Assembly: GCA_035236585.1 (NCBI GenBank)
Contig: CP141132.1
Coordinates: 40,427,880 to 40,491,879 of the forward strand
Direction of reading: 5' to 3'
Length of the DNA: 64,000 nt
Source: Warburgia ugandensis
Lineage: Eukaryota; Streptophyta; Magnoliopsida; Canellales; Canellaceae
Part shown: positions 23,328-36,345 of the stretch, piece after piece
Layout: the number at the start of each line of letters is the position of its first letter
Position numbering within the stretch: position 1 is the first letter of the stretch
Made by a program: the position numbers and the translations under genes
The notes under the pieces: generated by a model
Databases searched by the model: none
What the model was told of the DNA's origin: nothing
What the model saw: the letters and a program-made list of their open reading frames with translations, nothing else

Positions 23328-24416
23328 TAAATGAAAGAGTAGATAGATCTAAGATTAAATAGCACATGAGTATATCTACCAATCCAAAATAAGAAGAATA
23401 CCTTCCACGATGGTACTAGATGCATGAGTCTGGTCAATAGTAAGCATGAACACTCGCCCCTGACTCCTAAGCACCTGGTCATAACGAGGTGCATGGTCTC
23501 ATCCTTGATCTCACCGAGGTTGTCCCACTCTACCGACCTTGGGACAATACCATGCCAAGTGGCCTGATTAGTAATATGTAAAACATTGTCTTTCCCCCTG
23601 ATCACTATCTCTACCCCTCCTCTTGGCCTCACCAGATACTAGTCTAGGCCCTCCATATCTACTATGATCTCTACTAAGGTCTCTCAGCTCCCACTCCAAA
23701 AATAGATGCAAGCTCCACATCTTGCACTACATTGATGAGCTGTGAGGTCAAAATCTAGAGCTTTATATCAAAGTTCAACCCTCGCACAAACTTCTGGGCC
23801 GTCCTCAGCTCTGAAGAACACATATCTGGCACAAACCTGAGTAGTAGAGAGAACTCTATCTCATACTGAGCTACTGTCTTTGTTCCCTGCACAAATTTCA
23901 TAAAGTCTAGTCCCATCTTCTCCTAAGGATGGGGAGGAAGAATCTATATGTAAAGACAACCTTGAAGTCGTCCTAAGTAATCACATCTCCATCCTCAAAG
24001 AAGCTCCTCCTAGTAGTTGTCCACCACTAAGCCGCATCACTTATGATAACAAATGTGGCTACTACCACTCTACAATCCTCAGGCATTGTCATCTCCTTGA
24101 AGATCCTTTCTACATTGCAAAGTTAAGTATCTACTGCCTCAAGGCCATCTCTACCAAAGAACATGGGAGAAGTCATCCTAAATCTCTTGATACAGTTGTC
24201 TGCTAAGGGACATCCCTCTCCCTCTACATCTACTACAACATCTACACCTAATGTGCCTGCTGAGGCTCACAACATCTGAGTCATCCTCTAGAGAAAAAGA
24301 TCAATGACCTCATCCACTAGGTCCCCCAGGGATCTACCACTACCCACGGCCCCATCTGTTGTTGCCTACGCATATAATTGTGATGGCAAGCTAGCCCTAC
24401 ATCTACGTGGAGGCAT
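23328..24416 (-). pseudogene. Element B: Tekay/Del-like Gag and protease start, heavily mutated
   Basis: Reading leftward from ATG 24416 (MPPRR start), the translation shows, through many stops, the chromovirus Gag of Tekay/Del type: a segment like RFRMTSPMFFGRDG (family: F-x-G-x-x-D/G-P), then ERIFKEMTMPEDCRVVVATF, then WWTTTRRSFFEDGDVITWDDF (the W of ITWDDF is a stop), then KFVQGTKTVAQYEIEFSLLL and ELRTAQKFVRGL. Near 23440 it reads GRVFMLT, the usual Gag-protease junction, and near 23345 a protease start (YTHVLFNLRSIYSFI) in which the DSGATHSF-type active site is NLRSIYSF. Just after this the sequence jumps to the PPT: the rest of protease, RT, RNase H and integrase are deleted. Several stops correspond to expected Gln or Trp codons. 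Confidence 0.85.
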
Positions 24417-24556
24417 AAAAAAAACAACCAAGGTTCCAATAAGACTTCTTTTTCTAATCATTATAACTAAGATCTCTACCTAAGTCTAGGACTTAACCCT
24501 CGTAAGTGTTGACACACTCACTCTCAGTGACTTTAATTGTGATTAGTGTGGCATGT

Positions 24557-24568
24557 GCTCTAATACCA
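24557..24568 (-). promoter_or_regulatory. Primer-binding site of element B (initiator tRNA-Met type)
   Basis: The minus strand reads TGGTATTAGAGC, one change from the common plant gypsy/copia PBS TGGTATCAGAGC complementary to initiator tRNA-Met. It lies 4 bases from the LTR end at 24573, preceded by the LTR terminus ...GGATGTTACA on the minus strand. Confidence 0.9.
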
Positions 24569-24572
24569 AATC

Positions 24573-27500
24573 TGTAACATCCCGGTGGCTTCAAGATTTT
24601 ATTAATTTTAAGTTGAAAAGCAGTAGGAAATTTCCTTGTTTTAGAAAACATTATTAGGGTGATAATGTATATGTAATTCTAAAATTCATCAACTTTTTCC
24701 AGGAGTTACCGGAAAATCTCTACATATATGTAAAATAATAATCTTCTAACCTATGAATGATTAGAGATACATGCCTCAAGACCATCCATGTTGTCACAAG
24801 TAAAGCCGCACAAACCATTCAAATAATTACTGTAATTCATATTACAGTCATACAATGTGTCAATAGAAGTTTAAGTTATATATAATATCTCAAATTGTAA
24901 TCCTATACCTGGATTCTAACAAAAGGAACTATACTTAAATCATAATCTCCTCACATCTAAGCAGATCCAGGTACTTTTGCCTTCCTATATCTCTCACTTT
25001 GGAGCTACCTGGAGTGTCACCTAAAATGTTAATTGTATGGATGAGCAAAACAATAGTTCATTGTAGGGTGAAAAACTAATACAAACTAAAATGCCTAAAA
25101 TAAAGCATGCAATAGCATAAGCATATGTCTATACCCACATATATATACATATATAATTTCTGAAAAGCATGATCAACACATATGGGATAAAGCTCCACAA
25201 AGACATGATTTCAAATTATCCATAATGTTTGAAAGTAACTGACATATCTGTCAAACCAACGTACTCAAAACAAATGATGCCAAACTGAGGCTCATAGCCC
25301 TCAATACAAAATGCCCAAATCCATGCCACATCGCCATGGAAAACTGATTGCTCCAATCATGATGGCATATCGTCTTACCACTTTAGATGAGGTCTAAAGT
25401 CTCAAGAAATGACCACATAGACACCTATACTTGTAGGGAGCTACTAACACTCGTTGGTGACTATCATGGTCTCTATGTCTGCTAGTGGATGCTATCATGA
25501 ACCATGACTCACCAAACCTCATAGGGGCTACCCGGCTACCACTCAAAGAACTTCCCCATGACAAGGTACTCCTACTGCTCACCATCTCTATCGCAAGGCT
25601 GGTATCAATATCATCTCAGAGGTCAGTGGCCAACTGCACCTCCTAGTATAGGGTCTCCAAGACTTACAGTGGCACGTAACACACCTACCTCCAGGTCTTA
25701 GTGCACCCTAGGCATGCAAGCCTCCAGGTCTAATGGTACTCATTAAGCACCTTCCGAGATATCAAAGACTTAGGACCCTCCAAGAGTGACTCCCCAAAAC
25801 ATTGATGAAATCATATCCACAAGGACTTGTAGTTGCTCGTAGAGCACCTGCCTAAGCATCAACAAATTTGCATCCTTCATAACTTACGACTACTTATAAA
25901 GGCCTGCCTAAAGCATCAATCAAACCATAATCGTCAAGGCTTATAGCTGCTAATGAGCAACAACCTAAGTATCAACAAAAACCAAAACCAATAGTTCGTA
26001 AAACAAATCCAAATATCATAACTCACCACCACACTAGTGGTGCTCACCAAGTGTTGTTTTTAGCTCTTGGCCCAAGCAGCGAACCCATTTGTTCAAATCA
26101 TGGAAATCTCTAAATATTGAATATGATGGAGTGTCATGCACTACCTACCTATGTATGGTAGTTTCAAATATTTCGTTAATCCCATTCTCAACTTATTGTG
26201 TAGTCGTTTAGTTAGCATTGCCATCTACATAGTATTAAGAGCTAGATGTCTTATTGCAAGAACGCGTGTTTTTAATTTCATCTCTAATCTTATGTTTATT
26301 ATGAATTATGTCATATCATTATCATTTTCATGTCTTACTTAACACTCCTTTAGTATTTATCTTGAATTTATCTTGTCAATAATTGTCTCTCAACAAATGC
26401 ATCCTTACGGTCATTTATTATATTCAACCAAGGTTTGGACTCAAGGCATAATTAAGTGTTTCACCTCATTTTAATTTAAATATTATGAGGAATTTTAATA
26501 GTATGTTCTACATAAGCTAATGTTTAGTACTTAGGTATAAGTACCTTGATCTATTGAAGCCAAGTAATAGGCTAAGTCTTTTCATGTATCTTGCCCCTAA
26601 TAACAAAGTTAGGGGTTTCCAAGTGATATTTGTGTCTAAGTATTATGTAGTTGAGCCTAAATGAGTTTGCAAGTAAAGTTTCCTTAATGGTTCCACTTTG
26701 TTTTTTAAGTGTTTTAGGATTTCAACCAAAGGGCAATTATATAATTTCCTTTACTTAGGATAATTACCTAATTTTCATTCTCAACTTTTCAGCTTAATGA
26801 TGGGTACTCATTCCTTGTGTTATTACAAGGATGTTCAATTAGTAGTGATCACTTTTCTCTTTTAGAATTTTGGTCAATATTTCCCCCATTCAAGATAATT
26901 GCATTTTTGCCCTTCACTAATCTCTATTTAAAAGTGGTTTTACATTATTCATACCATCAGTAAAGAGGGTCATTAGTGGTAATCACATTCCTAACTTGAA
27001 AAGGTTTAAATTTTAAAGATTTTCCTTTGACTAAAATTCTGGAATTCCCAAAATTCCCTTTCAATGCAAATTTTACACGAACTTCTAGGACTGGAATTCT
27101 GTGGAGCTTGAGAATTTGTATGGTCTTCTTCACTCAACCCAAAACCTGTAGCTGTATCCTACTGTTCATTTCAAATTCAAATCACTTCCAGATTTGCAAA
27201 GTTATGTTTTTCTTAATGCTCACTTAGTTTTCCTTTCTACCAACCTACAGAATCGCTCTAATTGTTGTTTAATTCAATGATTTTTGAGAAAGAAGACATG
27301 GCACCATTTCATGTTCATCATGAACCAGGAAATTGGTGCTTACTATTTCAATAATTTTTCCCACTCCTAATTCAAATTTACTTAGCGAAGAACATTGCCA
27401 ATGATTACTAATCAAGTTATATTACAAGTTATTTTCTTCACCACAACTTAATTTCCATTCCAAAGTCCAACTAGTTGCAGGAAATGGTGCCATTTTCTAC

Positions 27501-29189
27501 ACCTGTGCATGCAGGAAATGGTGCGTTTTCTCCCAGTTTTGTACCTTCAATTCTGTATGTATTCACTGTGAATAAGGAGTGAAATTGCTCCCTATTTGAA
27601 GTTGGTATGTGTTCTACAAGACCCAATTCTCAGATTGTCTCAATTTGGTTTGAATTAAGGAGTGAAATTGCTCCCTATTTGAAGTTGGCATGTGTTCTAC
27701 GAGACCCAATTCTCACATTGTCTGAATTTTGTTTGAATTCGAACTTATAAGCTTCAAATTGGGTGCAACTTGCCTGCCATGTGCAGGAAACAAGGCGCGC
27801 CCAGTTCCTGTACCTGTTTGTTACCATGAAAAAGGGTATGAAAATCATAGCATTTTCCCAGTTTAAAAGCACAGACATCAAGTTCATACTACAAACATGA
27901 AAACCCAAATACGCCTTATTGAAATATAGAGATTTAGGGGGGGCAGCTAGCATGGTGAACAACCCCCGTTCGCCATGAACCAGAAGTCCAGACAAAAACA
28001 GAGCATGGTTAAAGTTCGCATAAAAGGTTGCTAAATCCATCAAGAATCTAGCTATAAACCTAGCATGCATACAATATAAACAAGTGGGATTATTAACAAA
28101 GGAAAATATCACATTTTGTAACGTTTTAAATCATCAATGTAAGTGGAAAATCCTATCTTTACAAGTTACTGGTTCAACATACAGGAAACCAGTAACTTGC
28201 AATTTTGAGCACGAAATTCACAAATTTTTGGGCTTGGCTAATCCAAGCTCCTATTAATAAATCATCCTACATAATTCCCCTACCTGAGATGGAGCTTTGC
28301 AAGTCTGGATCGCTTTTCTCGACTGATTTGGAAGCTCACTGGTGCATGCGTGGAGCTTCACTCAGTGAGGAAGGAGCTCCATGATTTGCAGCTCCTCTTC
28401 CCTTCTCCAGCATTCCAACTTCCTTCCACTTGGCTTCCACTTCAATTCCAAGCTTTTCCCTAGCTCCAGCACCCTTCTCTCCATTAGATTCTCCGTTCAT
28501 CTTTCCTGGTTCGTTCTTCCCTTCTTCTTCTTCCTTCGTTAATGGCTGGAATTTTTCCAGCCCAATGTTATTTTCATTTTGAACTTTAGCATTTCATTTT
28601 CTGCAAGTGGGATTAGTTGGGCAGGTGGGGGCCAGGTGCCTTTTTGTTGTGTCCCCACGTTGATGGTCCAAATTTAATCTATCAGGACTGGGTCAGCTTG
28701 AATTAACATTCAATTGAAACCCTCTTTTTGACTAGCTTGTTTTCAATTATATCCTGTTTGAGGTTTATTTTACAATTGTACCCTGGATAGCATTATACTC
28801 ATTTTTAAATTTTTAGCTAATTTCATGGAATTTTACCAAGGCTTTGAATGGAGTTTATGCTAAAGTCTTAACCTATTAATGGCCTACCATTTTCCTCAAT
28901 TTTAGCCCCAATTTAGGTTTTAATTTCTATTTTCCTTTTGAAAAATTGTTTAAGTAAATTCAATGTGATTTTTGAATTTCCCATTTTTCTTGGAAACATT
29001 GTTTCTAAACCTTTAAAACAACTTAACAATCAATTCCAAGGGGTTAAACTAACCTAATTTTTCAACGCACTTGTTCTATTTTTCTCCTTTACCCTTAAAA
29101 CATATGCTTAATAATTTGAAAAAGATTTACCCTCTTTTTTGTAAATGTATGGATTTACTTATTCGAATAATGTATTTATAGTTATTACA
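24573..29189 (-). mobile_element. 5' LTR of element B, 4.6 kb, intact
   Basis: Plus-strand ends are TGTAACATCCCGG and ...GTTATTACA. Most of it aligns with 8590-12221 plus 23016-23245, and it contains the empty site for element A near 28950. It includes a local duplication near 27545-27730 (GGAGTGAAATTGCTCCCTAT appears twice). No coding potential is recognised. This very long LTR around a 1.3 kb interior makes B mostly LTR by length. Confidence 0.9.
25725..25985. repeat. Tandem repeats of about 60-65 bp in B right LTR
   Basis: Equivalent of the array at 9090-9345: successive units carry GACTTGTAGTTGCTCGTAGAGCACC, ACTTACGACTACTTATAAAGG and GGCTTATAGCTGCTAATGAGC followed by AAGCATCAA or AAGTATCAA. 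Confidence 0.65.
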
Positions 29190-29880
<691 letters not shown>

Positions 29881-31189
29881 GTGATGCATAATGAAGTATT
29901 TAACTAAAGTAGTGCATAGAAATCTCTAATGGCCGTGTGCTCAACTACTGTTGGTGAGTCTACCATGGGCTTAGGAATTTAATTTCTTACCCCTTGCCTA
30001 TTCATTTGTTCAGTCTCGAAATCTAATGGTACTAACTCAATGTTTTGAGATCGACAACTTTGCATGCACTATAATGAAAAACCTATCTAAATGGTGCAAC
30101 CTAACTCTAAATATGACTTCTAATTCCATATGATGCACAATAAATCCTAATGGTTCACTATCAAGCTATTTTTATAATCTTTTTAATCGTAGGGTGGTAG
30201 CTTTTAGACCTATATCTAGACAGCTTCTCATTTTATCCAAACTCAACTGTTGCATACCAGTTAGCTTTTGCTCTAAAGTGTTTAATACAATTCTCATAGA
30301 AGGAAGCATTTAGACCACAACAACTGTCAATTAAAGGTATGGGAAAACCACTTAGACCCACTATAACCACAATGCTCAGAAGCTACTCGAGTGAAAATAG
30401 ATCTCCTCCTACAAGCTCAAAACCCTAAGTCTCTTACTACTTGATTCTAAATCAAACTTTTAAGGGTTGGGATCGTGACTAGACAAGGAATTGATCTAAT
30501 TACCTAGGTGGGCTAAGGCTCCACTAATGAAATCCAATCCTTATCTTATAAGGGATCCTATGGGCCCTTACTAGCAATGTATTCCATCAACTATAAAGCA
30601 ATAAATGTGCAATGCAATACAAGAAAAGGAAACTAATTGCTACTTATATGCTCTCTAACAAAGTAAACTTTGTTAAATAGGTGCAATCTAATGCAAGAAT
30701 CCTAAATAAAATGCAACAAGAATAATAAATTACTCTAATCTATATGAATTACACTACCAACCAATGTGCAAACTACACTAAATGCAACTATACTAAGAAA
30801 GTAAAAGAGAGTGAGAGAAGCTTACATTGGGTTTTTGATGAAGATCAAGTGTCGGCCAGCATACCCCACACCTATCTTGTATTATTACAACACATTTAAA
30901 ATGAAATAAAGAATTACAAATTACAATGGGGCCACCCTACAAGTTCACTCAAAAACCTAATCTAAGAAAGAAAGGAAATTCTAATTAAGTTGATGAAGCT
31001 TTGGCCTATAGGATCATTGCCACTCCTTTTGACAAATTCCCCTCGTACAAAACAAAGAAAGATGTTTATTTGTGAGTAATTAGCAAAATATGCATGAATG
31101 ATGCAAAAGAAACCCTAATCTAATCCAACTTAAAACTACGACTAGAGATAAACAATCTACACAATGATCCAACCACATCTATTATGATT
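29881..31189 (-). other. Noncoding leader of element D
   Basis: Between gag and PBS there is no coding frame. The stretch aligns with A 19430-20700 and C 1900-5550: the conserved module (30205-30400), TTATCTTATAAGGGATCC near 30545, GTGTCGGCCAGCATACCCCAC near 30850 and the ACAAGTTCACTC block near 30945. It preserves the uninterrupted LINE insertion site near 30890. Confidence 0.75.
30205..30400 (-). repeat. Conserved leader module, copy in element D
   Basis: The most diverged copy: AAGCATTTAGACCACAACAA in the core, followed by GGGAAAACCACTTAGA, ACCACAATGCTCAGAAGC and CTCGAGTGA, in the same order as the other copies. Confidence 0.7.
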
Positions 31190-31206
31190 CCCCTACAACG
31201 GCGCCA
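31190..31206 (-). promoter_or_regulatory. Primer-binding site of element D, tRNA-Asp type
   Basis: The plus strand reads CCCCTACAACGGCGCCA, close to the tRNA-Asp 3' end (CCCCGGCAACGGCGCCA), followed by AAAAC and the LTR. Confidence 0.85.
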
Positions 31207-31211
31207 AAAAC

Positions 31212-32829
31212 TTGGTGTATGTTTTAAAATTACTCGCAAGCTCACAAATCAAAGTAGTAATTTGCACGTGAGAGAGGTCGATCTCATGAGGAATGTCACA
31301 AAATTTTCAATTGATTGGATCTTATTTAAGTTGCTTATCTTAGCCAAAGGAGGGGATTTTGATTAAACTAGGAGTTTAAACAACATGGAATTGGAAACAA
31401 GAGTGAAAATAAAATAAAGAGGAACTATGCGTATGAAACTTGAGCAACAAAGAAAGCAATGAAAGCAAACAATTAAAGCAAGTTACCAACCTAGAATTGA
31501 AGTGCAAACCCAAATAAATAATGCAGGGAAAAGGTTGTCGAAGACATTGGAGAAGTAGCCAAAGTGTTGAAGTCTAAAACCCTAAGATGATCTTTAATTA
31601 GAAGTGTTTTGATTTCAAAGAGTTAGAGTAACTCCTTTATTTGAAAATCACATTGAATTCCTTGGATATATATAAATTTTTGGGTTTCCAATATGCTAAG
31701 ATCCTATCCTAGGAAGAAAAAGGAGAATAAGATCTAGGATTCAAGGTATGAAATTTATGTGGTTATTGGAGATAGAAGGTTAGGTGAGTGAGTGAGGTGG
31801 ACTTTCTAAATATAATTCAAGGAAGGGTGGAGGCATTGAATTCCACCTACAATGAGGAATGGAATCCCTTTCCTTAAGGCGTGTCACATGTTGGAATGGA
31901 AAGCAAGTGGGAAAAGGTAATAAGAATGGAGGAAAGGGGTAGGAAGGTGAGGAAGTTAAGTGTGAAATGGATTTAGAAAGTAGAATAGTTGAGTGGGTAG
32001 AATTAGAAGGGGGGAAGGTGGTGTGGAGTTCCCCATTCCTAATTATGCAAGATGGTGAGTAGGAAAGAAGTGGGGGGGGGAGGTTGTCGTGGTGAAGAGA
32101 GGAAAAAATAAGGAAATTTTACTTGGTCTCTACCTTCATTGGTCCACCTATGCATGCATATCTTACCATGTTGATTATTGCCCAAATTTCTTCCTAATTA
32201 TCCCTTGAGATTCACTATTTATCATAGGATAATTGCTTCTAAATCCCCTCCAACATTGTGACTCCATGTGGCATGGCTCTCACGTGACTTGGTGGCTGAC
32301 TTTGATGGCTTAATTGGCTAAGTGCTTTGGCTTGAAGGCTTGGCTTACTTAGGTTTCCTTGTTAGACTAGGAAACCTCATTCATGGCTCGAGTTCTCATG
32401 CGAAGGTGGTGGAATTGCATGCTTTATGCACAAACCCATCTTAGTCACCTGTGATGCTTTCAACTGCTTCCTTGGACTTCATTTGTTTAATTAAGATGAT
32501 TTAACCTTTGATTTACCTTTGAAATGTTAAAATTTATATCATTGCCTTTCTTTTGATCTTAATCTTCAAATCTTATCTTTCTTGATATTGGCCATTGGAA
32601 AATCTTCTCAACACCTAAAAAAGAGTAAAGATCCTAATTAAATCCTAGAAAATTATGACAATTCACATACTTTGGATTAGCTTCTAAACATGCAAAATAT
32701 CAAACTTTTAAATTATTAGGTCCAAAATGCATGTGTTATGAAATTCTAAGAAATTCCTAGAATAATGTCTATAATTTATAGCACAAACTACTAATTGTGT
32801 ACTTCTTATATGAAATTGAACACTTATCA
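31212..32829 (-). mobile_element. 5' LTR of element D, about 1.6 kb
   Basis: It begins TTGGTGTATG after PBS + AAAAC and ends AAATTGAACACTTATCA, close to the A LTR end GAACACTTAACA. It shares with C and E the start block (ACTCGCAAGCTCACAAATCAA, GAGGTCGATCTCATGAGGA) and the 'GTGACTCCATGTGGC ... GATGGCTTAATTGGCT ... CTCATGCGAAGGTGGTGGAATT' block. No ORF is recognised. The partner LTR is off-window. Confidence 0.8.
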
Positions 32830-35800
32830 GAACCAATGTCCCATCTACATTACACCATGGATGCCATACAATCTACACCAGTCCTCATGGGGCAATCGAA
32901 TTAGTAAGAGCAGTAATCTTCCCATGATACAATACTCTCATTAGTCACATTTATCTTAGGCAAGTATCTATATTAAAAGCTCGTGGCCAACTAGTCTTCC
33001 TAACATAAAAACCATTGGGGTCTTACATATTTCCCTCAAATCATTACTATCATAATCCGCATAATCAATCAATCAATCAATCAATACCATTCACACCTTT
33101 AGTATGCAGTGAAAACAAATATACTCATAGGCATTACGTATTGCCATTCCTGTAAGCTCAGAACAAAATGCATCCCTTAGGATCAAAATCCAATATCTCA
33201 ATGAAATCAAATCAGTAATGCTAAAAGCATCGAATATATCAAATCAATAGTACATGCATACTCATTGTCTCTTAGTAACAGTCAATTGAAATACATGAGA
33301 TCAAATATGTCATTTCCATGCAATTATTAGAATGAGAATCTCATTCATAAGTTAAGAGAATGATAAATCAAATAAGACATCTTTTCAAAATTGCTTTTTA
33401 TTCCAAATCATAAGATAATGAGTTTACAATATTCACATATTTATGATCATTGAAAAACATCATAGGATTAATCATATGCGTCATTCACACCTCAAGCATT
33501 GATCAATACTCACATATTTCAAAAAATGAATTCCTATTTGTGCATAATAGCCATGAGCATAGAAATGTGCTATACACATTCCTAGTGTGCCTTGCTCACT
33601 GCCTTGTCCACTATACACCAAACAATCCTGAGAACCATGGGCACTTCCCAGTGTAGTGTGTGCCTTAGGTATTGTCAGTGTACTGTTTTTCAAATCCATA
33701 TAACAGTCACTATCAATTTTCACATGCCTCATACATTAAATTCAAGTATTAAACTTGAGATGAAATCCATTCAAATGTTGTTTGAATCCTTTAAAAATTT
33801 GAAGTAAATCCGGACATTTAACCATGCTTAAGATACCTAAGATGAAGAGCATTAAACTTAATCAAAACCATTCAATCTCATACTCATAAATTCAAGAGTC
33901 AAGATCAAAGTCATTCATCAACCCAGTAAAAAATGTGCTTATTCTCAAGCACAAGAACTAGATATTAAAGATTTTAAATTGTGCAAACATTTGTACATAA
34001 AGTGTATGTACAAGAAATAAAAGCATAAATCAATGACCGAATTGAGCATCAAACCATATGCCAAGTCCACGCATCAATGTGTGTAACATTTAAAAAATGA
34101 AACCATGTGCACTCACTAAGGATTGAAACCCCAAATCTCATCAAAATTGTGTTCAAAACCACATGACTTCCATATGTCTCATTCATCCAACAAAATTTCA
34201 ATCGAATTAGCATATGATCATATGTATGCATATGCTCATCAAAATGAATCAACCACTGGTGTTTAGAAACGAAAACAATAGATAATTATGCGTCTAATAC
34301 AAGCTTCAATTTATGCTTCAACTAGCAAAGTAAATCATGCACAAAAATACCAAAGATTAAACTATTGAAAATGTACTAAGATTTCCATATACATATTGCG
34401 CAACCACAATAGATTAAGACAACAAAATCAAATTGAAAATGCATAAGAATCATGCACAAGAATCATGGATTAAATGGAATTGAACCACATCAAAATCATG
34501 CTAAATCATGCACATATAATCCATACTCTTAAATCAACAAAGAAACCAAATTGAAACCATGCAAGGTCATGTGCAATTTAAAGAAAATTCAATCCAAAAT
34601 CATGCTAAAATTTTGTGTATCATTTAGTGTGCAGGTACTTAGCATAAACATCTAATTTAAGAAACCAAATTGAAGAGGAATTCATGATCTAGAATTGAAA
34701 TCCCTTACCTAGATTCTTCTTCTCTACTATTCTTTTACTATCTTCTTTTCTAGAAATTCAGTGTTTGTGTCTTGTTTTGGCCTCCTAGATTTCCCTCTCT
34801 TCTTCTCTTTTGTTGGCCCTTATTTTCTCCCTCTTTCCTTACTATCTTTCTCTCTTGGTTGGGCACACTTTCCTTACCTTTTTCCCAGCCAAAAACATCC
34901 TTTTATATTTGCACTTTGGGTTGGAAGCTGGCTGCCATCATGTCAACCCAATATCCCGGGTTTTTTCACCCTCTTACACGTTTTCTTATGACTCCCTTAA
35001 TTCAGTTCACTTTTTTGTTTTGAATCCTTGAGCCATCATCAATCTTATTTTATTGCATTTTCCCATATTCATAGTTTCCCATGTTTCTACTCTTTCTTTT
35101 GCAGCCTCAATTTACTGCCTTTCACATTTTTCTTTGCTCATCAATTATAGATCATCCCAAGATCAACTACAAATTGGGACATCAAAGCATGAATGCAATA
35201 TAGCTCAAAAATTCAATTAAATTTCCTTAGTTTGAGACTTGAATCGCTAGCCTAAAGTTAACAGACTAAAGTCAAAGAATCTAAGCAACTTGATTTTTTT
35301 TTAAATCCTTGTAAAATAAGATTTATATAATAAAAAATTCAAGCCATCATCAAGGATAACCTTATTATTTCTAGAAGAATTTGATAAATAGCTATTTAAG
35401 AAAACTCAAGTCATCACAAAATCCTTATGTCATTATTTTGTGATGTTGATGATAATGCTTAAGAATGTTTTTAAATTAAATGTTGTGTATGGGACTCATA
35501 CATGAGTCTTGATTTTTGTACTTGTGTTTGACCCTCGAGCATTTTGAAAACAATTTTCTAAAAAGAAATTTGGTTTTGAAAAAGAAATTTTCAAATAGGG
35601 ATCCTAACTTTCAGAATGTATTTATATCTTCAGAATTGTGTTTTAAAAACCCAGGGAGTCACACGCCCCCACACACTTGTTTTTATACACACCACCCCAT
35701 TATGGAAAAATACATATCAATAAATCCAATAATGCAGATAAAATTATTTGCATCAAAATATTTTATGACCATGATTCAAATGGTTTATAATCCATGCATG

Positions 35801-36345
35801 TGCACATTTTATCTTATCATTTAGAATCTCGTTCACTGGCCATATCAAGTTAACACTCATCATGCATTTAATTTACTCATCTCATAGAAAAATCATCTCA
35901 TAACTTATTATATAAACTATCTAATTTCATGTTCTAACATTTTTAAAACTTTCTAAAATTAGACACCTTTTTAAAATAGAAACATTTTGAAAATTTGATA
36001 CTTTCTAAATATAGACCCATTTCTTATGAAAAACATACAAAACTAGTCCCCTTGACTAAATTCAAGAATTTGTCAACTCCAAGTCACATTCTAATTTTGG
36101 AACTTTCTAAAAATAAATGCTTTCTAAAATTAACCATTTTTCCAAAAATAAGCACTTTCCAATTATTAACTTCATTATATAAAATGTAACTATAACATTC
36201 ACATTGGTTAAATTCAAGATTTGCTCATTTCATAAAACATTTCCTCTTTCTATTTTTGAAAACTTTCTAAAATTAAATACTTTCTAAAAGTAGCATTATT
36301 TTAGAAAATTAGCATATCATCTAAAATAGCACTCTTCCTTTACCA
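32830..36345. other. Unassigned A/T-rich noncoding sequence flanking elements D and E
   Basis: No coding family is recognised in 3.5 kb. Notable contents: an (AATC)n run at 33062-33085; a pyrimidine-rich stretch at 34700-34900 that opens three overlapping frames with no family signature; and at 35930-36330 many copies of a short motif (variants of ACTTTCTAAAATT), also common in the C and E LTRs. It resembles old LTR sequence, but I found no paired ends. Confidence 0.5.

Noticed and set aside
34761-35031. Three overlapping plus-strand frames of 73-83 residues rich in Phe, Leu and Ser
   Set aside because: Pyrimidine-rich stretch read in all three frames, with no domain signature and no conserved start context.
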